A stretch of DNA of 64,000 bases, from contig NZ_CP026730.1 in NCBI RefSeq assembly GCF_003369795.1, positions 186,001 through 250,000 of the forward strand, written 5' to 3'. Below, one piece after another: positions 52,992-61,384 of this stretch (the stretch's first letter is position 1; each line of letters starts with the position of its first letter). The notes below the pieces were generated by a model that worked only from the letters and a program-made list of their open reading frames with translations, was not told where the DNA came from and ran no database searches. Made by a program: the position numbers and the translations under genes. This stretch comes from Streptomyces sp. CB09001 (lineage in GTDB: Bacteria > Actinomycetota > Actinomycetes > Streptomycetales > Streptomycetaceae).

Positions 52992-53006
52992 TTACCCTGA
53001 AGGCAA
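52992..53006. promoter_or_regulatory. Candidate LysR box
   Basis: TTACCCTGAAGGCAA is an imperfect palindrome (TTRCC-N5-GGYAA) containing a T-N11-A core. It is located 28 bp before the LysR gene and 131 bp before the divergent NmrA-like gene. Confidence 0.4.
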
Positions 53007-53034
53007 TACCGGGCGGCACCGGAGGAGGCGGAGC

Positions 53035-53907
53035 ATGGAGTCGCGTTCCCTGCGCTACTTCGTGGCGGTCGCCGAGGAACTCAACTTCGCGCGCGCCGCC
53101 GAGCGGCTCGGCATCTCTCCGCCACCCCTGTCCAGGGCCATCCGCCGCCTGGAGACGGAGCTGGGGGTCACCCTGTTCGAGCGGACCACCCACAGTGTCA
53201 CCCGGACCCCGGCCGGGGACGTCCTGCTCGCCGAGGCACGCGTCGCGCTGGACGCCCTGGAGGCCGCCGGGCGGCGGGCCAGGCGGGCGGCCGAGGGGCC
53301 GAAGCTGGTGCTGGCCGTGAAGGCCGACGGGGACGCGGGGCTGCTGGAGCCGGTCCTGGCGCGCTACGCCCGCGAGCCCGGGTCCGTGCCGGTCACCGTC
53401 CGGCTGTGCGGGTGGCAGGAGCAGCCGCGGCTGCTGCGCGCCGGCGAGGCGGACGTCGCCCTGGTCCACGCGCCGTTCGACGGCACCGGCCTCGACACGG
53501 AGACACTGGCCGCCGAACCGCGCGTCGCCGTCCTCGCCGCGGACCACCCGCTCGCCGCCCGCGAGCGGCTGGAGCTGGCCGACCTCGGCCTCGACGCGGG
53601 CAGCGTGGAGCGGCACATCGACGAGGCCCGGCGCGGCCACGACGACCTGGCCCAGGTGCTCACGGCCGTCTCCCTCGGGAAGGTGGTCACCCTGCTGCCC
53701 GCCTCGGTGACCTCCCGCTACCCCCGCCCGGGCGTCGCCTACCGCCCGGTCCTGGACGCCCCGCCGGTCGTCCTCTCCCTCGCCTGGCCCCAGCAGTCAC
53801 GCTCGACGGCGACGGCGGCTCTCGTCCGCGCGGCGGTGGAGGTCGCCGAAACCGCGCGCGACGGGGCGTGGGCGCACGGCCAAGGCTGGAATCCGGTCCG
53901 CCCGTGA
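53035..53907 (+). CDS. LysR-family regulator divergent from the NmrA-like gene
   Basis: The product is 290 aa. The helix-turn-helix is MESRSLRYFVAVAEELNFARAAERLGISPPPLSRAIRRLETELGVTLFERTTHSVTRT (residues 1-58). The effector domain is somewhat short and ends with an alkaline, low-complexity tail. GGAGG precedes the ATG. It probably controls the divergent NmrA-like reductase. Confidence 0.9.
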   Translation: MESRSLRYFVAVAEELNFARAAERLGISPPPLSRAIRRLETELGVTLFERTTHSVTRTPAGDVLLAEARVALDALEAAGRRARRAAEGPKLVLAVKADGDAGLLEPVLARYAREPGSVPVTVRLCGWQEQPRLLRAGEADVALVHAPFDGTGLDTETLAAEPRVAVLAADHPLAARERLELADLGLDAGSVERHIDEARRGHDDLAQVLTAVSLGKVVTLLPASVTSRYPRPGVAYRPVLDAPPVVLSLAWPQQSRSTATAALVRAAVEVAETARDGAWAHGQGWNPVRP

Positions 53908-53935
53908 CGGTGCCCGGGCGGACCGACGGTCCCGC

Positions 53936-56080
53936 TCAGCCGGTGGCGTCCACCAGGGCCAGTTCGTGCAGCCGCTCCGGCGGGCCGGGGCGGGCGTAGT
54001 ACCAGCCCTGGGCCGTGTCGCAGCCCAGTATGCGCAGTTGCTCGGCCTGGGCGCCGGTCTCCACGCCCTCCACGGTGACCGCGAGGTCCAGGCTGTGGGC
54101 CAGGGCGACGATCCCCTCGACGATCTTCAGGTCGACGGGGTCGGCCGGGAACTGCTGCATGCTCTGCGTGAACGAACGGTCCAGCTTGAGGACGCTCACC
54201 GGCAGCCGGCGCAGGTTGGCGAGGTTGGAGTAGCCGGTACCGAAGTCGTCCAGGGCGATGTCGACACCCATCTCGGCCAGTCGGCGCAGCGGCTTCAGCA
54301 GGTCGTCGTCCGCGCCGATCAGCGCCGACTCGGTGACCTCCAGGCACAGCGCGTCGGGCGCGACGCCGGTGCGCTCCAGGATCTCCACGGTGTCCTGGAC
54401 CAGGCCGGGATGGGTGAGCTGGCAGGGCGAGAGGTTGACGTTGATGCGCAGCGGGCCCGCGGCGCCGCCCTCGCCGTACCGCTCCCGCCAGACGCGGGCC
54501 TGGCGTACGGACTGCTCCAGGACCCAGCGGCCCAGCGGCACGATCAGCCCCGTGTGCTCCGCGAGCGGGATGAACCGGTCCGGGCCGAGCACCCCGTGCT
54601 GCGGGTGCAGCCAGCGCACCAGCGCCTCGGCGCCGCGCACACTGCCGTCGCCGAGGTGGACCAGCGGCTGGTACTCGATGAAGAACTCGCCGCGCTCCAG
54701 CGCCGCGGGCAGCGCCGTGGTCAGCCCGTGCCGGGTGATGACGCGGGCGTCGGCCTCCGGGTCGGCCAGCTCGAAGCGGTTGCCGCCCGCCGACTTGGCC
54801 CGGTACATGGTGATGTCGGCGCTGCGCAGCACCTCGGCCGGGCTGCGCTCCCCCGCGGGGCCCTCGACGATGCCGATGCTGCCGCGCACGGTCAGTTCAC
54901 GGCCGTCGACGCTGACCGGGGCGAGCAGCGCGTTCATGATGCGGCCGGCCAGCTCGTCGACCTCGTGCCGGGTGTCGGGCCCGGTGGTCAGCGCCACGAA
55001 CTCGTCGCCGCCCAGCCGGGCGACCATCTCGCCGGGCGCGGTGGCGCAGGCCTGGAGGCGGTCGGCGACCTCCACGAGCAGCCGGTCGCCGGCCGCGTGG
55101 CCGAGGCTGTCGTTGACGGTCTTGAAGCCGTCGAGGTCGAGGTAGCACAGGCCGAAGCGCTGTCCTGGACCGGCGTTCAGGGCCTTCTCCAGGCGTTCGA
55201 AGAAGAAGCTGCGGTTGGGCAGCCCGGTGAGCGCGTCGTGCGTGGCCTCGTAGCGCAGCCGCAGGTTGAGCAGCCGCCGCTCGGTGGTGTCCTCCATCAG
55301 CGCCAGCTGGTACTGCGGGGTGCCGTCGGCGTCGCGCAGCAGGGAGACGGTGAGATTGGTCCACAGGACCGTCCCGTCGGGCCGGTAGAAGGCCTTCTCC
55401 ACGTGGTAGTGCTCGCGCTCGCCGCGCACCAGCTCGTCGTAGAGCCGCCAGGTCTGCGGCGCGTCGTCGGGGTGCGTCCACTCGGTGGCCCGGCGACCGC
55501 CGAGCGTGGGGTCGGCGATGCCGAACATGCGCATCAACGCCTCGTTGACCTGGAGGACGTTGCCGTCCAGGTCGGCGATGCCGATGCCTATGGCGGCGCC
55601 CTCGAAGACCGCTCGGAAGCGGGCCTCGCTGGCGTGCAGGGCCTCGGCCACCACGCCCTGCGCCTTCAGGGCGGCCTGCGCGATGGCCTCCTGCTCGGCG
55701 AGGGTACGGACCCGCAGCGCCCCGGCGAACCCGGCCGCCATCGCGTGCTGGAGCCGCGCCGAACGGGCCCGCAGGTCCTCCGGGTCGCCGTCCTCGCCGC
55801 AGTAGAGCACCAGGTAGGCGTCGACGCAGTCCAGCGTCCGGGAGAGCGCCTCCGGGTCGGTGCAGTGCGCGTCGACGAGGGCGGCACCGACCGCCCTGGC
55901 CTCCTCCGCGTCGAAGCTCCGGGCGCGCAGCACGTCGCTCAGCCGGCGGGCCAGTGGCAGCAGTTCCGCCTCGAACTCGGGCCGGGTGGAGGACGTCGAG
56001 GTCACCGGGAACACCGCCCGGCTCCAGATCGTCGCGAACCGCCGCAGCCTGTCCTCCGGCCCGTCCGGCTCCGCGCTCAC
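53936..56080 (-). CDS. PAS-GGDEF-EAL c-di-GMP protein
   Basis: The product is 714 aa from GTG 56080. An N-terminal region of about 150 residues of unknown fold is followed by a PAS/PAC domain (RFRAVFEGAAIGIGIADLDGNVLQVNEALMRMFG...DTTERR, about 165-285). A GGDEF domain follows (DALTGLPNR to RLGGDEFVALTTG). The EAL domain is last (RGAEALVRW, NVNLSPCQL, EVTESAL, LDDFGTGYSNL, LKLDRSF, EGVET). The GGDEF loop and the listed EAL metal residues are intact, so both synthesis and breakdown of cyclic di-GMP are possible. No membrane helix is seen. It overlaps the upstream methyltransferase gene by four bases. Confidence 0.93.
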   Translation of the reverse strand: MSAEPDGPEDRLRRFATIWSRAVFPVTSTSSTRPEFEAELLPLARRLSDVLRARSFDAEEARAVGAALVDAHCTDPEALSRTLDCVDAYLVLYCGEDGDPEDLRARSARLQHAMAAGFAGALRVRTLAEQEAIAQAALKAQGVVAEALHASEARFRAVFEGAAIGIGIADLDGNVLQVNEALMRMFGIADPTLGGRRATEWTHPDDAPQTWRLYDELVRGEREHYHVEKAFYRPDGTVLWTNLTVSLLRDADGTPQYQLALMEDTTERRLLNLRLRYEATHDALTGLPNRSFFFERLEKALNAGPGQRFGLCYLDLDGFKTVNDSLGHAAGDRLLVEVADRLQACATAPGEMVARLGGDEFVALTTGPDTRHEVDELAGRIMNALLAPVSVDGRELTVRGSIGIVEGPAGERSPAEVLRSADITMYRAKSAGGNRFELADPEADARVITRHGLTTALPAALERGEFFIEYQPLVHLGDGSVRGAEALVRWLHPQHGVLGPDRFIPLAEHTGLIVPLGRWVLEQSVRQARVWRERYGEGGAAGPLRINVNLSPCQLTHPGLVQDTVEILERTGVAPDALCLEVTESALIGADDDLLKPLRRLAEMGVDIALDDFGTGYSNLANLRRLPVSVLKLDRSFTQSMQQFPADPVDLKIVEGIVALAHSLDLAVTVEGVETGAQAEQLRILGCDTAQGWYYARPGPPERLHELALVDATG

Positions 56081-56889
56081 GCCGTACGCCCCACGCCCGC
56101 GAACCCGGAGAACGCGTACGGGTCCTCCTCCTCCGGCTCGCCCTCCGGCCTCCAGCGCGGCATCGGAACCAGTCCGGGTTCCACCATGTCGTACCCCTCG
56201 AAGAACCGCGCGATGTCGTCGCGCGAACGCATGATCAGCGGATTGCGGATGTCCTTGTACACGTCCACCGCGCCCCCGGCCCGCTCGGCGGGCAGCGGGA
56301 TTCCCTCGTACGAGGCGTGCGTGAGGACGAGCAGGCTGCCAGGCGCGAGCGCGTCGCTCAGCTCGGCCACCGCGGCGTACGGGTCGTCCTCGTCTTCCAC
56401 GAAGTGCAGTATGGCAACCAGCAGCAGGGCGACCGGCCGATTCAGGTCGATCAGCCGCCGCACCTGGGGACTGGCCAGGATCTCCCGCGGCTTGAGCAGG
56501 TCGCCCGCCACGACGTCCGCGTCGTCGTGACCCGCCAGGACGGCCTCGCTGTGCGCGACCGCCACCGGGTCGTGGTCCACGTACACCACGCGGGCGCCGG
56601 GGCGGCTGCGCACGGCCACCTCGTGCACGTTGCCGAAGGTCGGGATGCCGGAGCCGATGTCGAGGAACTGGTCGATGCCCTCGTCGGCCGCGAAGCGCAC
56701 GGCCCGCCGCATGAACGCCCGGTTCGCCTGCATGATCTTGGGGAGCCCCGGCATGAACTCCATGGCCCTGCGGGCCGCTTCGCGGTCCACCTCGAAGTTG
56801 TGCGAACCGCCCAGGTAGAAGTCGTAGATCCGGGACACGCTGGGCACCGAGATGTCGATGCTGCGAGGGGCCCAGGCGGGACGCTCCAT
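56077..56889 (-). CDS. SAM-dependent methyltransferase (DUF574 type)
   Basis: The product is 270 aa. It starts SIDISVPSVSRIYDFYLGGSHNFEVDREAARRAMEFMPGLPKIMQANRAFMRRAVRF, the hallmark of the DUF574/Methyltransf_19 family that is expanded in Streptomyces. The SAM site is FLDIGSGIPTFGNVHEVA (about residues 74-91) with VVYVDHDPVAVAHSEAVL following. The methyl acceptor is unknown. Its stop overlaps the start of the GGDEF-EAL gene (GTGA), so the two are coupled and may act in one signalling route. Confidence 0.9.
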   Translation of the reverse strand: MERPAWAPRSIDISVPSVSRIYDFYLGGSHNFEVDREAARRAMEFMPGLPKIMQANRAFMRRAVRFAADEGIDQFLDIGSGIPTFGNVHEVAVRSRPGARVVYVDHDPVAVAHSEAVLAGHDDADVVAGDLLKPREILASPQVRRLIDLNRPVALLLVAILHFVEDEDDPYAAVAELSDALAPGSLLVLTHASYEGIPLPAERAGGAVDVYKDIRNPLIMRSRDDIARFFEGYDMVEPGLVPMPRWRPEGEPEEEDPYAFSGFAGVGRTA

Positions 56890-57040
56890 CTAGCTCTCCA
56901 AGGCATAGGCGATCCGGTGTTCGAGCTGAGGCTACTGATCGCCCGCCAAAGGGGCGAGCCCAAACGGAAATTGACCGTCCGTTCCCGGTCACTGCCCGGG
57001 GCACGTGCCGTGGGCGAAGGCATGCCAAAGCACACGAACG

Positions 57041-57078
57041 GGACCGTCCCCGCCGTGTGGGCACGGAGGGGACGGTCC
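57041..57078 (-). terminator. Hairpin terminator after the secreted-repeat lipoprotein gene
   Basis: GGACCGTCCCC (57041-57051) pairs with GGGGACGGTCC (57068-57078), and the inner CCGTG pairs with CACGG. The hairpin is 37 bp beyond the lipoprotein stop on the minus strand. Confidence 0.7.
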
Positions 57079-57115
57079 GCTGGTCGGACGCCGAAGGGCG
57101 GCGGGCGGGAGGTCG

Positions 57116-58063
57116 CTACTTCTTCGGCGCGCCGACCGGTTTTCCGTCGGGCTTGACGGCGTACCAGGTGCCGCCGACGCCCTGACCGTTGGTGTCCCCG
57201 GCCTTCTTGTCGCCGGCGAAGGTGTAGATGGGCCAGCAGTCGATCGTCTGCTGGGCGGCGCCGTCGGGCCGGGTGAAGCTCATCAGCCCCTTCTTCTCGA
57301 CGCCCTTGGTGTCGTTCGTCTCGACGGGCGCCACGACCGGCCACTTCTCCAGGCAGGCGCCGGTGCAGGCCGACACCGGCTTCGGCCAGGCCTCGTCCTT
57401 CATGAAGCGGTAGACGGTCATGCCGTTCTTGTCGACGACGATCTCGCCGAGCTTCGGGTCCTCGCGGGTGGACAGCCCGGCGGCCGGCTCGGCCTTGGCC
57501 TTCTTGCCGTCGGCGGCCAGCGCGTACCACTTCTTGCCGACCCCCTGGCCCTTGACCTCCCCGGCGGCCGTGTCCTTGGCGTAGCGGTACGCGGGCCAGC
57601 CGCCGATCGTCAGCTGCTTGGTGCCGTCGGGGCGGGTGACCTCGCCGAGCAGGTCCTTGTCGATGCCCTCGCCGGCGAGGGCGTCGTCCGCGGCGACCGG
57701 CGGCCAGGTGGTGGCGCAGTCGTTCTCGCAGGTGGTCTTGGGCGGCTCGGCGGTGTCCGCGTCGAAGCGGTAGAGGGTGCGACCCGCTCCGTCGGTCACC
57801 AGATCGCCGATCTCGGCGTTCGCCGAGACGGACAGCTTGCCCGCCGGCTCCGGCGCGCTCGCCGAGGCCTGTCCGGCGCCCGCCCCGGTACCGAGTCCGT
57901 CACCGGCGCCGGTGCCGAGGTCGCCGACGTCGCCGGGGGCGGCCGTGGCGCCCACGTTCTGGCTGCCGGTGGGGCCACCGCCGTCCTGGCCGCACGCCGT
58001 CGTCAGCGCCAGCAGCGCCGCGGCGCCCGCCACGAGTGAGGCGCTCCGCCAGGAGGTCTTCAT
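57116..58063 (-). CDS. SCO0930-family lipoprotein with secreted repeats
   Basis: The product is 315 aa. The signal peptide ends at lipobox LTTAC (lipidated Cys near residue 24), with a Gly/Ala-rich linker to about 75. Two copies of the secreted-repeat domain (PF03640 type) follow: GDLVTDGAGRTLYRFDADTAEPPKTTCENDCATTWPPV and GEIVVDKNGMTVYRFMKDEAWPKPVSACTGACLEKWPVV. Each is followed by a W-P-Y/I-Y segment. The paired cysteines could form disulfides on the cell surface. The function is not known. AGGAGG precedes the ATG. Confidence 0.9.
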   Translation of the reverse strand: MKTSWRSASLVAGAAALLALTTACGQDGGGPTGSQNVGATAAPGDVGDLGTGAGDGLGTGAGAGQASASAPEPAGKLSVSANAEIGDLVTDGAGRTLYRFDADTAEPPKTTCENDCATTWPPVAADDALAGEGIDKDLLGEVTRPDGTKQLTIGGWPAYRYAKDTAAGEVKGQGVGKKWYALAADGKKAKAEPAAGLSTREDPKLGEIVVDKNGMTVYRFMKDEAWPKPVSACTGACLEKWPVVAPVETNDTKGVEKKGLMSFTRPDGAAQQTIDCWPIYTFAGDKKAGDTNGQGVGGTWYAVKPDGKPVGAPKK

Positions 58064-58319
58064 CGTCAATCCCCGATCGTCACGAAGGTGTTGGGGCGCC
58101 CTGCTGGGCCACCGCACGACACTGGGTACGCACGGGGGAGCCCGTTGTGTTCAACCGGTCGCGGGCTTTCTTCCCGTCCGCCACCGGCACGCGGCGCGTC
58201 GTACAGGTTTCCGGGCTCCGGCGCGAGCCGATCCGCCGTCGTCAAACCCCTGGTGGGCCCATGTCCCTCCTTCGGGGCAATCACCGGGTACTCGGGCGTG
58301 GGACGGTGCGCCAGGCTTC

Positions 58320-58952
58320 ATGATCTGCGTCGTGCATGGACCCGAACCGACCCGATCCGCCGCTGCCGGACGGGTGTTGGCCCTGGTGACGTTGACGTTC
58401 ACCCTCGTCGGCATACCGGTCGGCCCGGCGCGGGCCGACGCGTGTGCGTACGCGTCGACCGGACCGGACGGCACCGACGCGGTGGCGGTCGCCGGGAGCG
58501 CTTCCTGGCCCACCATTCCGCCCTGCCCCAGGCCGACCCCGACACCAACGCCGACGCCGACGCCGACACCCCCACCGGACCCCGAACCGACGCCTCCGCC
58601 GCCCGAGCCCACTCCTCCGCCCGCCCCGAAGCCGCCCCCGCCGAAGCCACCGGCGCCGGAGCCCGAACCGCCGCCTCCCGCCCCGCGGCCGGCGCCACCG
58701 CGGCCCGCCCCGGAGCCGAGCCCGACGCCGACGCCCGCTCCCACCCCGCCGCCGGCCCGTTCCGCGGCGCCCGCCCCCGCGCCCTCGGTCACGCCCACGC
58801 CCCGTCCGTCGCTCAGTCCGGTGCACTATCCGCGCCACCGCGCCGCCCGGGCGCCGCAGCGTTCCTCGCGCGGGACCACGTCGCCGCTCGTCTTCGTCCT
58901 GCTCATCACGGTGCCCGCGGTGGTCGCCGTCGCCGCGCTCCGTGCGCGCTGA
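58320..58952 (+). CDS. Secreted proline-rich protein with C-terminal membrane anchor
   Basis: The product is 210 aa. The signal peptide is LALVTLTFTLVGIPVGPARA (about residues 20-39). A Pro/Thr/Glu/Lys-rich segment occupies about 70-175 (PTPTPTPTPTPTPPPDPEPTPPPPEPTPP and similar). A terminal membrane helix PLVFVLLITVPAVVAVAAL ends in RAR. This looks like a cell-wall-spanning stalk. Codons in the stalk are built on GCCGAC-type repeats, so the opposite strand also reads open as a glycine-rich frame; that frame is rejected. The next gene starts 16 bp later. Confidence 0.75.
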   Translation: MICVVHGPEPTRSAAAGRVLALVTLTFTLVGIPVGPARADACAYASTGPDGTDAVAVAGSASWPTIPPCPRPTPTPTPTPTPTPPPDPEPTPPPPEPTPPPAPKPPPPKPPAPEPEPPPPAPRPAPPRPAPEPSPTPTPAPTPPPARSAAPAPAPSVTPTPRPSLSPVHYPRHRAARAPQRSSRGTTSPLVFVLLITVPAVVAVAALRAR

Positions 58953-58968
58953 TCCCTGGAGGCCTCTC

Positions 58969-59733
58969 TTGCCGGAATGGCTTGTTCTCACCCTCGCGAT
59001 GCTGGCCGCCTGCGTCGTGGTGGTCATCATCACCCTCCTACGGCACCGCACCGCGTCCGACGACGAGGACATCACCGAGACCCCGGACGTCATCGAGTAC
59101 ATGACGATGTGGATCGGCGTGGTGTACGCCATCGTGCTGGGCCTGGCCATCGCCGGTGTCTGGGAGGCGCGCAGCGCCGCCGAGGCCGACGTGCAGACGG
59201 AGGCCGTCGCGCTGCACGAGATCTCGGAACGGGCCCGGGTCTACCCGCCCGACGTCCGTGACCGCATCCGGGCGGATGTCAACGCCTATGTCGGACACGT
59301 CGTCACCACCGAGTGGAAGGCCATGGCCGACCACGCCGAGGTGACCGACCGCGGCACCGAGCTGCTCGACCGGGTCCGCGCGGACGTCACCGACTACGAA
59401 CCGAGGTCGGACTTCGAGGCGCAGGCGTACCAGCCCCTCGTGGACCAGGTGGCCCTCGCGGACCAGGCCCGCAACGCCCGTGCGCAGTCGACCGGGGCGA
59501 CCATGCCCGGGGTGGTGTGGTTCGGGCTGATCGCCGGGGCCGTCATCACCATCGGGATGGTCTTCGCCCTGCAGATCCGGCGCACCACCCGCGAACTGGT
59601 CCTCGCGGGCCTGTTCTCCGCGCTGATCGCCTTCCTGCTCTTCCTGATCTGGGACTTCGACGCACCCTTCAGCAGGGGGGTCTCGGCGTCGACCGACCCG
59701 TTCCTGAGCCTGTTCCCCGGCGCGGGGGACTGA
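58969..59733 (+). CDS. DUF4239-like membrane protein
   Basis: The product is 254 aa. The start is TTG 58969, set by GGAGG six bases upstream; no ATG or GTG fits. Helices lie at residues 3-23, 43-63, 185-203 and 212-230. The segment between helices 2 and 3 (ARSAAEADVQTEAVALHEISERARVYPPDVRDRIRADVNAYVGHVVTTEWKAM) is helical and matches bestrophin-like/DUF4239 proteins. Its role is unknown. It directly follows the Pro-rich anchored protein gene and ends at a hairpin terminator, so the two form one unit. Confidence 0.82.
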   Translation: MPEWLVLTLAMLAACVVVVIITLLRHRTASDDEDITETPDVIEYMTMWIGVVYAIVLGLAIAGVWEARSAAEADVQTEAVALHEISERARVYPPDVRDRIRADVNAYVGHVVTTEWKAMADHAEVTDRGTELLDRVRADVTDYEPRSDFEAQAYQPLVDQVALADQARNARAQSTGATMPGVVWFGLIAGAVITIGMVFALQIRRTTRELVLAGLFSALIAFLLFLIWDFDAPFSRGVSASTDPFLSLFPGAGD

Positions 59734-59768
59734 CCGGGCACCGGGTACCGGCCCGCTGACAGAACACC

Positions 59769-59804
59769 GGGGACGGCGGCGGCCGACTCGCCGTCACCGT
59801 CCCC
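59769..59804 (+). terminator. Hairpin terminator after the DUF4239-like gene
   Basis: GGGGACGG (59769-59776) pairs with CCGTCCCC (59797-59804). The stem continues inward with one mismatch and one G-T pair. It is 36 bp past the stop codon. Confidence 0.6.
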
Positions 59805-59948
59805 TGAGCGGCCCACACTCTTGCCCCATTCGCGCGACTGCGATCGCGGCGACGTGCACGGCTTCCTAGCGTTCGGGACATCGAGGTGCATTCCTGGCGC
59901 GAGCGGAACAGGTCCGCCGCTGCTCCTCGGGGACCCGGAGGATTCACC

Positions 59949-60467
59949 ATGCGCGCGATACCCCTCGCCTCGGTCGCACTGCTGGGCGGCGCCGCCCTCT
60001 CCGCCTGTGTACCGGCCGGGGCCGTGGGCTCGAACACGTTCGGCTTCACCGTCAGCCCCGCCACCGTGGCGCCCGGCGGCGAGGTCACGCTGGGAGTGGG
60101 CCGTACCGAGGCGGGGTGCCGGGGGCGGGTGACGGTGACCTCGCCGGTGTTCGACACGGTCACCATCCCCCGGGACGAGTCGTCCGCCACGGCGCGGGTC
60201 GACCGGGACGCCCGGCGCGGGGCGGTGTACCGGGTGACGTTCGCCTGCCGGGACAAGACCGGCACGGTGGACCTGACGATCGCGGGCGGCGGCTCGCACC
60301 ACCCGACCGAGAAGCCCTGGCACGACAAGGGCGTGCACGCCGGTCAGGGCGGCAGCGTCGCGGGGTTCGACCTGAGGCAGATCGGGCTGGGCGCGGCGCT
60401 CGTCGTGGGGGCGGCGGGCACCGCCTACCACCTCTCGCGCCGCCGTTCCGGCGAGGACCGGGCCTGA
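59949..60467 (+). CDS. Small secreted protein with C-terminal anchor-like tail
   Basis: The product is 172 aa. The N-terminal signal has a possible lipobox (LGGAALSAC, Cys near 20). A beta-rich domain of about 90 residues follows (TFGFTVSPATVAPGGEVTLGVGRTEAGCRGRVTVTSPVFDTVTIP). A C-terminal hydrophobic helix (IGLGAALVVGAAGTAYHL) then ends in SRRRSGEDRA. This plan matches the convergent gene at 60560, and both lie beside a class F sortase. No LPXTG motif is present. The -10-like TAGCGT at 59867-59872 may serve it. Function unknown. Confidence 0.75.
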   Translation: MRAIPLASVALLGGAALSACVPAGAVGSNTFGFTVSPATVAPGGEVTLGVGRTEAGCRGRVTVTSPVFDTVTIPRDESSATARVDRDARRGAVYRVTFACRDKTGTVDLTIAGGGSHHPTEKPWHDKGVHAGQGGSVAGFDLRQIGLGAALVVGAAGTAYHLSRRRSGEDRA

Positions 60468-60496
60468 CCCATCCGCACCGACCCACCCGCAGCGCG

Positions 60497-60540
60497 CGGC
60501 ACTTCGCCCCGGGTCCCACCGGACCCGGGGCGAAGTGCCG
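60497..60540. terminator. Strong bidirectional terminator
   Basis: A perfect 20-bp stem (60497-60516 with 60521-60540) and a 4-nt loop CACC lie between two convergent small secreted-protein genes. It is the longest perfect hairpin I found in the window. Confidence 0.9.
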
Positions 60541-60559
60541 CTGCCGTCCTGCGCCGCGG

Positions 60560-61054
60560 TCAGATCCGCCGCTCGGACCGGCGGCGCATCCAGAACAGTC
60601 CGCCGCCGGCGACGGCCGCGGCGACGAGCCCGCCGCCGATCGCGATGTCCGTCGGGGTCGCCCCGCTGGAGCTGCTGCCGCCGAGGCCGCCGCGGACACC
60701 GCCGATGACGGTGAAGGCGGCCGGCCGGGTCAGCCGGCGGCCCGAGCAGTTGACGGTGATGTCGTACGAGCCCGGCCTGGCGTCCTGCTTGATGGTGGCG
60801 GTGCCCTTGGACGTCTCGTTGGCTCCTCTGACCGGGGTCAGGTGGGTGGTCCGGAAGGCGTCCGAGGTCATGGTGCCGCCCTGGGGGCAGCCGTCGACCG
60901 TGACGGTCATCTGGCCGCCGCGGGCGATCACGCTGGGCAGCGCGACGATGTTGCTCGGCTGGTTGTGGTCGCCGCCCGCGGTGGCCGTGGGGGCGGCCAG
61001 TCCGAGGACAGCGACGGCGGCGCCGGCTGCCGCGAGGGCACGAGTGTTGCGCAT
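60560..61054 (-). CDS. Small secreted protein with sorting-signal-like tail
   Basis: The product is 164 aa. The Sec signal peptide ends near ATAG (residues 1-26). The beta-rich domain includes IVALPSVIARGGQMTVTVDGCPQGGTMTSDAF and ATIKQDARPGSYDITVNCSGR. A Ser/Gly linker, a hydrophobic helix (AIGGGLVAAAVAGGGLFWM) and RRRSERRI end the protein. The tail looks like a cell-wall sorting signal without LPXTG (the linker reads SSSSGATPTD). It shares this layout with the convergent gene at 59949. The class F sortase gene begins 330 bp away on the other strand. Confidence 0.78.
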   Translation of the reverse strand: MRNTRALAAAGAAVAVLGLAAPTATAGGDHNQPSNIVALPSVIARGGQMTVTVDGCPQGGTMTSDAFRTTHLTPVRGANETSKGTATIKQDARPGSYDITVNCSGRRLTRPAAFTVIGGVRGGLGGSSSSGATPTDIAIGGGLVAAAVAGGGLFWMRRRSERRI

Positions 61055-61384
61055 GTGATCCTCCGCGGAAGACGCCCCGGGTCCCGTCCCCGGTCGATCG
61101 GCGAGAAAGCGCCTCCCAGAAAGACCCTCAGTTGCCCTGCCCGCAGCCGCATTTCGGGAATGGTCCGTCCTGGTGAGCGGGTTGCCGGGCCGAAACCGCG
61201 CGAGTGGATATCGCCGCAGGTCACGCCCCGTCAGAAAATCTTGCCGGTCATCTCCCGGATGGCGCACGGAAGGACGCGCGCACCACCCGTTCGCCGCCGC
61301 CCCGTCGCCGGTCCCACGCACGGCGCTTAGCGTGCTCGTATGCGCGGATGACCCGGCGACGGCCGGGTCGAGAGGGGATGGCGA
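61055..61384. other. 330-bp divergent intergenic region before the sortase gene
   Basis: It holds the start-side signals of the minus-strand secreted protein (GGAGGA at its ribosome site) and presumably the sortase promoter. A TAGCGT hexamer at 61328-61333 could be the -10 for the sortase. GGAAT-N19-GTT at 61157-61183 is probably a chance match. No gene or RNA is evident. Confidence 0.45.

Noticed and set aside
53936..57064. A single 1042-aa reading of the c-di-GMP gene extending upstream through the methyltransferase gene
   Set aside because: The upstream part is in the wrong frame of a clear methyltransferase. The GTG at 56080 with a GTGA overlap gives a normal domain layout.
58151..58798. 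Glycine-rich open frame on the minus strand opposite the Pro-rich protein
   Set aside because: Proline codons (CCN) read backwards as glycine (GGN). The plus-strand frame has a signal peptide and anchor; the minus frame has neither.
61157..61183. GGAAT-N19-GTT resembling a sigma-R promoter before the sortase gene
   Set aside because: Spacing is 19 bp, it is 200 bp from the start codon, and a sortase is not an expected member of that regulon. Probably chance.
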